Assembly: GCA_002633005.1 (NCBI GenBank)
Contig: NMRA01000737.1
Span: forward strand, 77,137-102,240
DNA length: 25,104 nucleotides
Reading direction: 5' to 3'
Origin: Phoronis australis
Taxonomy: Eukaryota; Phoronida; Phoronidae
Shown here: piece after piece, positions 10,201 to 16,287 of the stretch
Position numbering within the stretch: position 1 is the first letter of the stretch
Layout: every line of letters starts with the position of its first letter
Translations under genes and position numbers: made by a program
The notes under the pieces: model-generated
Database searches by the model: none
Seen by the model: only the letters and a program-made list of their open reading frames with translations
What the model was told of the DNA's origin: nothing

Positions 10201-13200
10201 TGGTGAAGTACGACCCCGTGTGTCTGGAGGAGCGACTGTGGGTTCATCCGATCAATGTCCAGAGGGGGCGAGTGCTGCCCCGTCTGACTTGGAGAAGCAG
10301 TTAAGTTCAGTGCTCTCACGTTTTATCTCCTCAAAAGGCAAAACCATCCCCGGCGGTAAGGCAGAGGTCAGCTTTACAGTAAAACAGAAAAACGACAGCG
10401 ACTTGGACATACTGAAGTCTGTTATCAGGCAGTCAGGTAATGGTAAAAGTTCAAGAAGGAGTCAAACTTGATAAACGAATTCCTGTTCCTATTCCAGTTT
10501 CAACGTAAGAGTTCCTATACATGAACTAACTCTTTATTTTCCAGATTACTTCCCACTCATACAGTCTCCTACACAATTAACCGGTTCAACGACACAATTC
10601 CATGCTCCTGGTAAGAACGTGATGTCGGCGGAGTTACACAAGTCTCTTACTGTTGAGCTCCAATCAGTTGTGTTATTGGCAAAAGCAGACGGGACAGGAG
10701 TGGGATCTGGGTTCCGTGTTGGTCCAACTTACGTCATGACAAACTGTCACGTATTAAAAGAACTTAGTCATGAACGTAAGTACGAACTTGCAAGTGTTTG
10801 AACTACGGCATTTTGTTTGTAAACACACAAGTATAGCGATCTGATGGTTTAAAACTATTGGGGTTCAGGCATGAACTACGTTGTTACTTCTCTGACTAGT
10901 GAGAGACCAGTGTAGTTAGCATCAAGACACTCGGTGACGCAAAAGGTACCCGCTCATCCAAAACCTTTACGGCAAACAGATGGCGCTGGATGCAATGATG
11001 CTTTACTAACAACAGGCAGCGCTGCTTACAGTCATGTGACATTCTTGTGTGAACTGAATCTTGACCCAGCACCTTGACCTACATTCTACAGCTGCTGACG
11101 TCACATCGCCGTTGTGCTCAGTGCTTCACTCTTTGTTTATACTGTCAGCTGTTATTAATCATGGCCACCAACATGTTCATATTGCATGGTTCAGTTCGTT
11201 AAATAGATACTATATAAGTTGAAACCACTCTCTTTTGCCTTAGTGTTGATAGAACATAAAATATTACAGACGTTTCTACTTGGTGAACCATCTGCTGCCG
11301 TGCCGTGCCACGGCCAGTCCGGCGGTCTGCTGGGCTCAGTGTTGTTGGCTAACGAGACACTGAACGAAAAAGAAAATATCGCAAGAGAATAAAACCTAAC
11401 ATGTATATCACCATGTATAATTCAAGCATAATTTAAAAAATATAGTGGTTATATTTCAACCTAATTAAAATTATGATTGTTAAGTTGCCAAAATCTCGCC
11501 GGGCGGAAAAGTGGCCGGGCCCGGTTTAGTAGCCTCACCATGGTCACGTTCATTAAATATATATTTTACCCCAGCGTTTAGGCCGAGCAACCACAACAGC
11601 TTAGATTATTAACACTTTCATCTTAATTATATGTTATAAATAGTTATTACAAATGGGGTTTTAAACATGGAATGTCGGACACAAAGAATTCTTTTCCACA
11701 CAAATTCGCCACTCATCAGGACATACACTGTCTGCTTCATGAACTCTCGTGACCTGTGGCTAGTCAGCAGCAGCAGAATGTAGGTCAAGGTGCTTGGTTA
11801 AGATTCTCTGGCAGACAGTCTTATTTGAGCGATAAAATGACACGTGATTGATGAGAAGCGCCATCTGTTTGCCGTAAAGGTTTTGGATGAGCGGGTACCT
11901 TTTGCCTCGGTGACTGTTGCCGTGCATTGAGTTTACATGTGTTGGTAGCGCCATCTGTATAATAGTTCATCTGTTTATCGTACTTTCCCAAAAAATTCTC
12001 AAGCACTTCTTTTCTTTGGATGGCTACTTGCCGATCTACCAAATTTGTTTGCCAAGATACAGATGAATTATTTATGTAGTCAATGTTGAGATACGTTTTT
12101 GATGCGTTTGTCAGCACGCCATCAACTGATATATTTGTCCTGTTCATATCGTCAGTGTATTAGATGTCGCAGGTCGTCCATAGGCATTTGGAAGTCGGAG
12201 GTCTTCCAACTTAACTCAATTAAACACAACCAATATTACTAATAAGACAGCAAAAAACATCAAAATGACTACCATGATAAATAACAAAACTGTGTTGATC
12301 AAAATAACGCCAATGCATTTTAAGGTATAAATTAATATATTTGACCATTTATGGTCAAAGTAGAGTGTGCAATATGATTACAAATCTAACTTAAAAGGTG
12401 CAGACAATTAATTTTCGACACAAAGTTAAGTAATTAATACATTATACAGGGCTAAATTCAACACAAAGTTAACTAATTAATACATTATACAGGTCTAAAT
12501 TCAACACAAAGTTAATTAATTAATACATTATACATGGCTACATTCAAAATGTTGAGGAGCTCCATACAATTCAGTTCTGCCTATAGTTCAGATTGAAAGT
12601 AATTGTTTCGTGCAGACTAAAGCATCCATTGAATTGCGCGTTTTACGGCCTGACCGTGATAGGATTCTGTTTCTGTTACCAAGAAGAACCTCGTAACCCC
12701 AACGACTAGAGTCAAAGTCAGCGCCATTTTCAAATGAGTCAACTCTAATAAACCTTGAAGCGTTTTCTTGTGTCACTTAGGGTTTCCGTGTTTTCCTTTG
12801 CAGTAAAAAGAATTTCATCACTTCAAATAATCTCATGAGACTGACTTCGCGGTAGTACAATGTCTAATTCGATTTTCGTTTTTATCTAACTAAACAGAGG
12901 TGAAATGAAGCTTTAACAGGGAGGATAATCAATAATTGGTTGGACTTCAAAACCACTTGCCCGGACTTCAAAACTACTTGCCCTAACTTCAAAACCACTT
13001 GCCCGGACTTCAAAACCACTTGCTCGGACTTCAAAACCACTTGCCCGGACTTCAAAAGCAGTTGGCTGGAGTGCAAAACTGAATGACTGGTGTTCTAACT
13101 TGGTGGTCGGACCTCAAAACGGATTGGTGGATACCTCAAAACCAGATGGCCGATCCCGAAAAATCGAACTGGTTGGCCGGAACTAAAGCGGTTTTGCCTG

Positions 13201-16109
13201 TGCTCAAACACAATGGCCGAACATATCGCTGATTTTGAGCAAAACAAACAAACGGGTACGACAAATAAACACTAGATGTCACGTGAATCCTCCCAGACAT
13301 TCAAAACCAGTTTCCGAGGAAGTCCAGCCGCCGTGTTTGTCTTCTGGCCAACTGGTTATAGCACTGGTCATCGTGTTTTGGGTCCAGCCAAGTAGTTTTT
13401 GGGCGTGAGGCCATAGCGTTTTGAAGTTCTGACAACACGTTTAATCCCCAGCCGACTGGTTTTGAAGTCTACCAAGTCCAACCAATTGTTTAAGACCAAA
13501 AAGTTTTTACATGTTAAAGTGGAGTCATTTATTGCATTTTATATTCCATGAGTGGGTTGATACACGATATTGCAGCACATTTAAATCAAACAAAAACGTT
13601 TTTATGGATAGACAGAGTGTATTTACACTTAGAACTAAAAAATTTACAGAAAATTGCGGCTTAATATGGAGTATGCGTTTTTTGATTGACACAGGCGTGT
13701 GCTCGCAGCGTTTTTCGACTCTCCTGGTTGCGTAAAATCTGCTATTTGCGACCTCAAACACAGCACAGTTTCCACCGTTATTTTCCCGGGCTGTCAACAG
13801 CAGGAAAACATTTCTATTGCTATTTCCATTCCAAAACCAAAGACAAGAAAATAGACGTAGAAAACTACGGAATTCATCGAAGCTAAAGCGACACACTGTT
13901 GCACGCACGTGCTTTAATTTTTATATTCCTGGATGGATTGTTTTTAAGTTCCGAGGAACTTTAATTATTATTGAATTGTTCATCGTTTTAACTTGAAATC
14001 TCACAAACTGAAAATTCTTATAAATTCAATATGAAATGAAGTTTACTAGTTATTAAACGTCACGGATTATCTCATCCTTTACTGGGGGGGGTAGGCTTGA
14101 TATAGATATGACGTCATATGACAAGCCAAAGTACATCACAATCAGATGTAGTCGCAAAGCAAATGTGTTCATATATATATACATATGTGTGTTGAATAGG
14201 TTATCCTATGTACATAGGAATACTACTACAATACTGTATTTCGAATTCATTTCATCTGGGACATCCCTACATGAAATTGATTCTCGATAGGGTTTGGCAG
14301 TAGTATTCCTATGTATGTGGGATAATTTACATAGCACGTTAAGTAGAGTCATTTAGTGCGTTCCATAATGCATTATGAGCTGATACACCTTATCATTGAG
14401 GCTAAGAGACGAGAAAAACGTGTTTCAATATGTATTTTCAAATTCCATTGTCGGGCATGATAACCCCACCTACAGTATTACAAGTGAAACAGTGTTGCAC
14501 TAACAGCTTCTGTCAAGTATCATCAGGGACTAAACACAATTATTTTGTTGTAGTCTGCTTGTTGGGTAGTGTGTATCAACCTAACAGCTCTGACCAGTTT
14601 GTTGTGCATTTCTAATATGTATTTTACAGCCAAGGATAACGTGGCTGTATTCAATTTTGACAAGCCTCGTCTGTTGGGCACAGATGGTGTCGGAGCAGCG
14701 CCTATCCGCGCCATATTGGCTCATTGCGAGGACCTCGATGTGGCCGTCCTAGACCTTGATTTCAACGCGTCACTCCCAAGAGCCTTCAACCAATGTCAAA
14801 GGATCAATAAGTACTCGCTTCCACCGCCAATTACTGAGTTTGCGACTATCGATGCGCGGGAGTATATTCATTTTGTTGGACATCCAACTGGCGAATGGAA
14901 AGTTTTGGATACTCTGTGCACTATTGACCGTACTTGTACATCGCCACACAATACACAAAAGGTGCGATAAGATTCACAATGTCACTCAAAATGAGTTCGA
15001 TATGACCTATAATGTAGGTCTACTTTTGTTCATTTTTAAATACAACCAATTAAGCTAGTTATACATGTCAATGTAGGATGAAAGATGTTTTACATACCTA
15101 GAAGTTATATCGGAAGGATTACTAGACTTTTTCCAGCTGAGTGTTTGTAAGATAAAACATTTCACTGACGGGAATTTCCATAGATAAGATCATGGGCGTG
15201 TGAAACTAATCAGAAAATGAAAAATTTTAGGCGTTTTAACAACACCAAATAAATGCCCAGCTGTTTATTTGGAAAGGGGGTGTGGTGTAAACGGAAAGTC
15301 ATAGTTATACTGACTTTGACATGTGTTTACTTAAACCACGTTTTTTAAATTTTATGTTATTAAATGCATATTTCATTTCATTAAATTTTATTTTAATAAA
15401 CGCATAGTTTGTTTTTTTTTAAATTTTATGTTAAATGCGTAGTTCGGCAACACCTTATTCGTTTTCACAAATGATAAATGTTCCACGAAATTGAATTTGT
15501 GACAAAAAAGTTGACGCTGAGTGGGCTTTTAAAAGAAAATTTTCCAAATAAACGCCCCACTGTCAGGACACTTGACACCACAAGTTGTAACACCAAATAA
15601 ACGCCCATGGGCGTGTATTCGGCATAGTTTTCCAAATTAACGCGCATGTGCATTTCATCGGATGGGCTGATCTACGGAAATTTCCAGTACGTAGAATATT
15701 GTCATATTTCAATTATCGGAAGGTATAGTTTGCTTGCATCAGTGACCGACATGTTTTAACATATAATTTTGCCATGTTATTCTTGCAGCTCCTTGGGCTA
15801 CACAGGAAATATAAAAACGATATGTTCAAGACTATAACAGACAAACGGCGAGCACTTTACCAATCCAGCTCAAAATTCGGCAGCGGCAGCTCGGGAAGTC
15901 CAGGGTTTGTAGCTAACCATCAAAAACGGGCTTGCGTGGCCGTCATGCACTCGTGCGGACATGTCATAAGGGTGGCGCCTGGGGAATTTCATCTTGATGC
16001 TATTGAGCAGGGAGTGAGGATGGAGTGTGTCTACGAGTTCTTGTTACATAATTATGCTGAGTTGTGTATGGACATTTTCCGTGGAAAAAAGCCAGCTCGT
16101 GTAGTGTGA
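4150..16109 (+). CDS. Ankyrin-repeat / trypsin-like serine protease fusion gene (spliced model)
   Basis: Proposed join: 4150-4248, 4784-4882, 5263-5361, 5736-5834, 6207-6305, 6852-about 6950, 9538-9594, 10145-10436, 10545-10775, 14630-14961, 15789-16109, giving about 608 residues plus any upstream exon. Seen directly: six ankyrin repeats and a cap (about residues 1-217), a Ser/Gly/Lys-rich linker (about 218-340), then a protease domain with TNCHV (His), DLDVAVL (Asp) and GSSGSP (Ser). Splice phases agree at every junction except that the donor after the sixth repeat is unclear. Known of the families: ankyrin arrays bind proteins, and PA-clan proteases cleave peptide bonds with a His-Asp-Ser triad. 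The domain's end, with a short GSSGSP loop and a following MHSCG strand, recalls HtrA/FAM111-type rather than secreted digestive trypsins; this is from memory, not a search. No signal peptide is visible, so I infer an intracellular protease whose ankyrin array selects the target or partner. The introns hold most of the window's transposon debris. Confidence 0.85.
4499..4597 (+). pseudogene. Decayed, frameshifted ankyrin-repeat exon
   Basis: An acceptor-like TATTTAACAG (ending 4498) follows a diverged copy of the sequence that precedes the intact ankyrin exons (shared ATCGTCCATTCA). The first codons read EATKPVH, matching EGWTPLH of the neighbours. The frame then hits TAA after 22 codons. Shifting frame after the His codon restores TTWRGHCQVMEAL, which aligns with the AALHGHTQTVKCL of the next exon. 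No GTAATT donor is seen. I read it as a dead cassette, probably skipped in the mRNA. Confidence 0.5.
4784..4882 (+). CDS. Ankyrin repeat exon 2 (cassette A)
   Basis: Acceptor TATATATTACATAG, 33 codons, donor AAG|GTAATT. It reads EGWTPLYCAALHGHTQTVKC and continues to an H-S-A turn and VNVTAK. It has no ATG and is visible only by its splice sites and the ankyrin motif. TPLY replaces TPLH. It is the first of three nearly identical exon-intron cassettes; the sequence just upstream (from about 4622) is already homologous to the duplicated intron. Confidence 0.88.
5263..5361 (+). CDS. Ankyrin repeat exon 3 (cassette B)
   Basis: Same acceptor and donor as cassette A. Reads DGWTPLHCAAGCGHTQIVKC and ends VNVYDK; 33 codons, phase 0. 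It differs from cassette A at 11 of 99 bases, of which 10 change the protein. Residues 1, 7, 11, 12, 17, 31 and 32 of the repeat are altered. Confidence 0.88.
5736..5834 (+). CDS. Ankyrin repeat exon 4 (cassette C)
   Basis: Same acceptor and donor as A and B. Reads EGMTPLHYAAGCGHTQTVEC and ends VNVTTK; 33 codons, phase 0. Compared with cassette B there are 12 base changes, 11 of them nonsynonymous. The Trp at residue 3 is replaced by Met through a two-base change, and residues 8, 19, 27, 31 and 32 also change. Confidence 0.88.
6207..6305 (+). CDS. Ankyrin repeat exon 5 (cassette D)
   Basis: Acceptor TATTACATAG, 33 codons, donor AAG|GTAATT. It reads RGETPLHSAALCGHTAVVEC and ends GANVHVRNK, the closest of the set to the ankyrin consensus. 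It is more diverged from A-C than they are from one another. It combines residue 11 of A (Leu) with residue 12 of B/C (Cys), which may reflect past gene conversion. The intron after it matches the duplicated intron for only about 50 bases. Confidence 0.88.
6463..6494 (+). promoter_or_regulatory. Clustered CACGTG / TGACGT motifs
   Basis: Two CACGTGAC E-boxes and three TGACGT half-sites (CRE-like) are packed into about 30 bases in the intron after cassette D. They arise from short internal duplication of CCACGTGACGT. A regulatory role (bHLH-ZIP or CREB/ATF binding) is possible but unproven; simple slippage would also produce this. Confidence 0.3.
6795..6810 (+). repeat. Short (TA)n microsatellite
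   Basis: Eight TA dinucleotides about 40 bases upstream of the acceptor of ankyrin exon 6. No other role seen. Confidence 0.8.
6852..6950 (+). CDS. Ankyrin repeat exon 6, 3' end uncertain
   Basis: Acceptor TTGCTCACTTGCTGTAG leads into WGDTPLHMASEVGHAAVVKL, then KGSCDVTAVE, a recognisable but less regular repeat. No GTAATT donor follows. Three GT dinucleotides, all in phase 0, could serve: 6945 (GCC|GTAGAG), 6954 (AGT|GTTGTA) and 6957 (GTT|GTACTC). Any of them would join in frame to the capping exon at 9538. The donor may be weak, or the exon may be decaying or used only sometimes. Confidence 0.6.
6951..8332. other. Intron sequence, no gene seen
   Basis: AT-rich intron between ankyrin exon 6 and the cap exon. 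It holds an ambiguous base at 7506 inside an open frame (7454-7654) that resembles nothing I know. I saw no further ankyrin exon here. Confidence 0.55.
8333..8870 (+). pseudogene. Dead LINE reverse-transcriptase fragment
   Basis: The frame reads SRGCEQGDPVSLYLFLLCVE, then NVKGITLN and, after a stop, YAGNAVMVL. This matches the core RT blocks of L1-like non-LTR retrotransposons (G-C-R-Q-G-D-P-x-S-P-Y-L-F, then Y-A-D-D). Farther on, FSGLQPNIEK and VDLENIPNLCYEKRKEINKTL fit the thumb and connection region of the same elements. It is inactive: the catalytic YADD is YAGN, a stop codon directly precedes it (8549-8551), more stops follow, and both ends of the element are missing. It lies in sense orientation in the intron of the ankyrin-protease gene. 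Confidence 0.75.
9195..9370 (+). repeat. Four-unit 43-45-bp tandem array
   Basis: Units at 9195-9237, 9238-9282, 9283-9327 and 9328-9370. Each reads AATAAATGACA, then GTAATAAGTCTAAACTAGTT, then ATAAAGGTAC with minor variants. Intronic, 167 bases upstream of the ankyrin cap exon. No known family recognised. Confidence 0.9.
9538..9594 (+). CDS. Ankyrin C-terminal cap exon
   Basis: Acceptor TACGTATTTTACAG and donor AAG|GTAATG bound 19 codons, DGKTAYDVCWMDAIRELLK. This is the typical half repeat that closes an ankyrin stack: a DGKTAxD turn followed by one helix ending in RELLK. It is phase 0 on both sides and continues directly from the preceding repeats. The reading frame runs on into the intron but loses all similarity there. 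Confidence 0.85.
10145..10436 (+). CDS. Linker exon between ankyrin array and protease
   Basis: Acceptor CACCTGCAG (ending 10144); the frame QHMEQTRPSKKM continues through a Ser/Gly/Ala-rich stretch, a helical segment (LEKQLSSVLSRFISSKGK) and KAEVSFTVKQKNDSDLDIL to ISQ-like residues RQSG. The donor is TCAG|GTAATG, leaving phase 1. The basic RPSKKM could be part of a nuclear localisation signal, but that is speculation. The region is low-complexity at first and more ordered later; I do not recognise a named domain. Reading on past the donor meets a stop at 10469-10471, which supports splicing. Confidence 0.8.
10545..10775 (+). CDS. Protease exon carrying the catalytic His
   Basis: Acceptor CTCTTTATTTTCCAG; an alternative AG about 50 bases upstream (after TGTTCCTATTC) would run into a stop at once. 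The exon completes the split codon to DYFPLIQSP and later reads GSGFRVGPTYVMTNCHVLKE. G-S-G-F followed by T-N-C-H-V is the beta strand and His loop of a PA-clan protease; the His codon is 10748-10750. Cys before His replaces the Ala of classical trypsins. Donor GAAC|GTAAGT is near consensus and leaves phase 1. A 3.85-kb intron follows. Confidence 0.88.
10924..11101 (+). repeat. Large inverted repeat, left arm
   Basis: Reads GCAAAAGGTACCCGCTCATCC, AAAACCTTTACGGCAAACAGATGGCGCT at its outer part and CAGCACCTTGACCTACATTC near its inner end. Its reverse complement recurs at 11763-11927. The outer 50 bases are almost identical between arms; the middle is diverged. Together with its partner it looks like a nonautonomous inverted-repeat transposon about 1 kb long inserted in the intron between the His and Asp exons. 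Confidence 0.75.
11763..11927 (-). repeat. Large inverted repeat, right arm
   Basis: Reverse complement of the left arm: GAATGTAGGTCAAGGTGCT, then AGCGCCATCTGTTTGCCGTA and GGATGAGCGGGTACCTTTTG. The inter-arm region holds a TATATAAG (about 11211) followed by an ATG-less open stretch to a stop near 11390 (PCHGQSGGLLGS...). I do not recognise it. A 108-codon minus-strand frame (11821-12147) overlaps this arm and runs beyond it; also unrecognised. Confidence 0.7.
12418..12546 (+). repeat. Three-unit 43-bp tandem array
   Basis: Units start at 12418, 12461 and 12504 with exact 43-base periods, each containing ACACAAAGTTAA and TAATTAATACATTATACA. The same segment is present only once in the related dispersed copy at 20261-20299, so this is an expansion within the element. 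Confidence 0.88.
12504..13195 (+). mobile_element. Dispersed repeat element, copy 1
   Basis: Highly similar to 20261-20881 over CATTCAAAATGTTGAGGAGC, the middle TAGAGTCAAAG..CAGCGCCATTTTCAAATG, and the end CGAACTGGTTGGCCGGAACT. Relative to the other copy it lacks 11 bases near 12647 and has expanded a 21-bp array. No transposase is encoded. The near identity indicates recent mobility or recent duplication of a nonautonomous element. Confidence 0.8.
12930..13493 (+). mobile_element. Fold-back element with subrepeat-containing inverted ends
   Basis: The left end reads CAATAATTGGTTGGACTTCA; the right end, reverse complemented, reads AACAATTGGTTGGACTTGG then AGACTTCAAAACCAGTC. Between about 13330 and 13493 the subrepeat occurs in inverted orientation (CCAACTGGTT, GACTGGTTTTGAAGTC), mirroring the left arm. 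Tandem short subrepeats within long inverted ends are the hallmark of fold-back elements. No coding sequence. Lies in the 3.85-kb protease intron. Confidence 0.6.
12942..13067 (+). repeat. Six-unit 21-bp minisatellite in the fold-back arm
   Basis: Six consecutive units close to GGACTTCAAAACCACTTGCC followed by C, each exactly 21 bases. Degenerate units (TTCAAAACCAGTTGGCCGG type) continue to about 13200. Since 21 is a multiple of three the reverse strand reads as a seven-residue peptide repeat, which is an artefact. Confidence 0.9.
14200..14325 (+). mobile_element. Small inverted-repeat (MITE-like) element
   Basis: The left end TTATCCTATGTACATAGGAA then TACTACTAC is matched by the right end, AGTAGTATTCCTATGTATGT then GGGATAA, with only a few mismatches in about 28 bases. 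The spacer is about 70 bases and noncoding. Size and structure fit a miniature inverted-repeat element or a large hairpin. It sits 300 bases upstream of the Asp exon. I could not decide a target-site duplication. Confidence 0.6.
14630..14961 (+). CDS. Protease exon carrying the catalytic Asp
   Basis: Acceptor ATGTATTTTACAG. Two bases complete the split Pro codon (c+cc) and the frame runs KDNVAVFNFDKPRLLG and on to AHCEDLDVAVLDLDF, in which the Asp of DVAVL (codon 14737-14739) fits the catalytic Asp. IHFVGHPTGEWKVLDT follows, a strand with a GHP turn often found in HtrA-like folds. Ends AAAG|GTGCGA, a rather weak donor, in phase 0; the frame stops two codons into the intron. Confidence 0.88.
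15241..15660 (+). repeat. Cluster of CCAAATAAACGCCC repeats and palindromes
   Basis: Copies at 15245 (CCAAATAAATGCCC), 15544 (CCAAATAAACGCCC), 15593 (CCAAATAAACGCCC) and 15632 (CCAAATTAACGCGC). The first forms a perfect hairpin with TTTATTTGG (arms 15245-15253 and 15264-15272). The third contains the perfect palindrome ACGCCCATGGGCGT (15601-15614). It lies in the last intron of the protease gene. Probably remnants of an inverted-repeat element family. Confidence 0.6.
15789..16109 (+). CDS. Terminal protease exon carrying the catalytic Ser
   Basis: Acceptor GTTATTCTTGCAG, phase 0. Reads LLGLHRKYKNDMFKTI and later KFGSGSSGSPGF, in which the Ser of S-S-G-S-P (codon 15891-15893) is the nucleophile, in a G-x-S-G-S-P motif. 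A following VAVMHSCGHVIRV strand pair and a helical tail (IEQGVRMECVYEFL to LCMDIFRG) complete the domain. The last residues KPARVV and the TGA are encoded by the first unit of the 37-bp minisatellite at 16089, so the extreme C terminus comes from repeat DNA. Confidence 0.9.
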   Translation, partial: LLGLHRKYKNDMFKTITDKRRALYQSSSKFGSGSSGSPGFVANHQKRACVAVMHSCGHVIRVAPGEFHLDAIEQGVRMECVYEFLLHNYAELCMDIFRGKKPARVV

Positions 16110-16287
16110 TCTGTCATGGTCTTGGTCAAGCCAGCTTGTGTAGTGATCTATGATGGTCTTGGTCAAGCCAGCTTCGTGTAGTGATCTGTCATGGTCTTGG
16201 TCAAGCCAGCTCGTGTAGTGATCTATGATGGTCTTGGTCAAGTAAGCTCGTGTAGTGATCTATGATGGTCTTGGTCAAGTGAGCTAC
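16089..16287 (+). repeat. 37-bp minisatellite overlapping the stop codon
   Basis: Five units (16089-16127, 16128-16164, 16165-16202, 16203-16239, 16240-16276) plus a partial sixth. Each reads AAGCCAGCTCGTGTAGTG then ATCTATGATGGTCTTGGTC with small changes. The first unit has two extra bases (GTGTGATC), which place TGA in frame and end the protein. Later units lack that insertion. Confidence 0.92.

Noticed and set aside
11240-11392. ATG-less open stretch after a TATATAAG, containing HGQSGGLLGSVLL
   Set aside because: Could be a small exon with an ATTACAG acceptor, but its phase and content do not fit the protease domain, and it lies inside the inverted-repeat element.
11821-12147. 108-codon minus-strand frame beginning MNRTNISVDG
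   Set aside because: Protein-like in its first half, but it runs into the arm of the inverted-repeat element and matches nothing I know. Possibly element debris.
12882-13076. Minus-strand frame with a seven-residue VVLKSGQ repeat
   Set aside because: The 21-bp unit is a multiple of three, so any open frame through it gives a regular peptide. No start context, splice site or domain supports a gene.
16044-16241. Minus-strand frame with repeated TKTIIDHYTSWLDQD peptide
   Set aside because: It is the reverse reading of the 37-bp minisatellite and overlaps the end of the protease exon.
16089-16287. CRISPR-like array
   Set aside because: Units follow one another without distinct spacers, and the context is a spliced animal gene.
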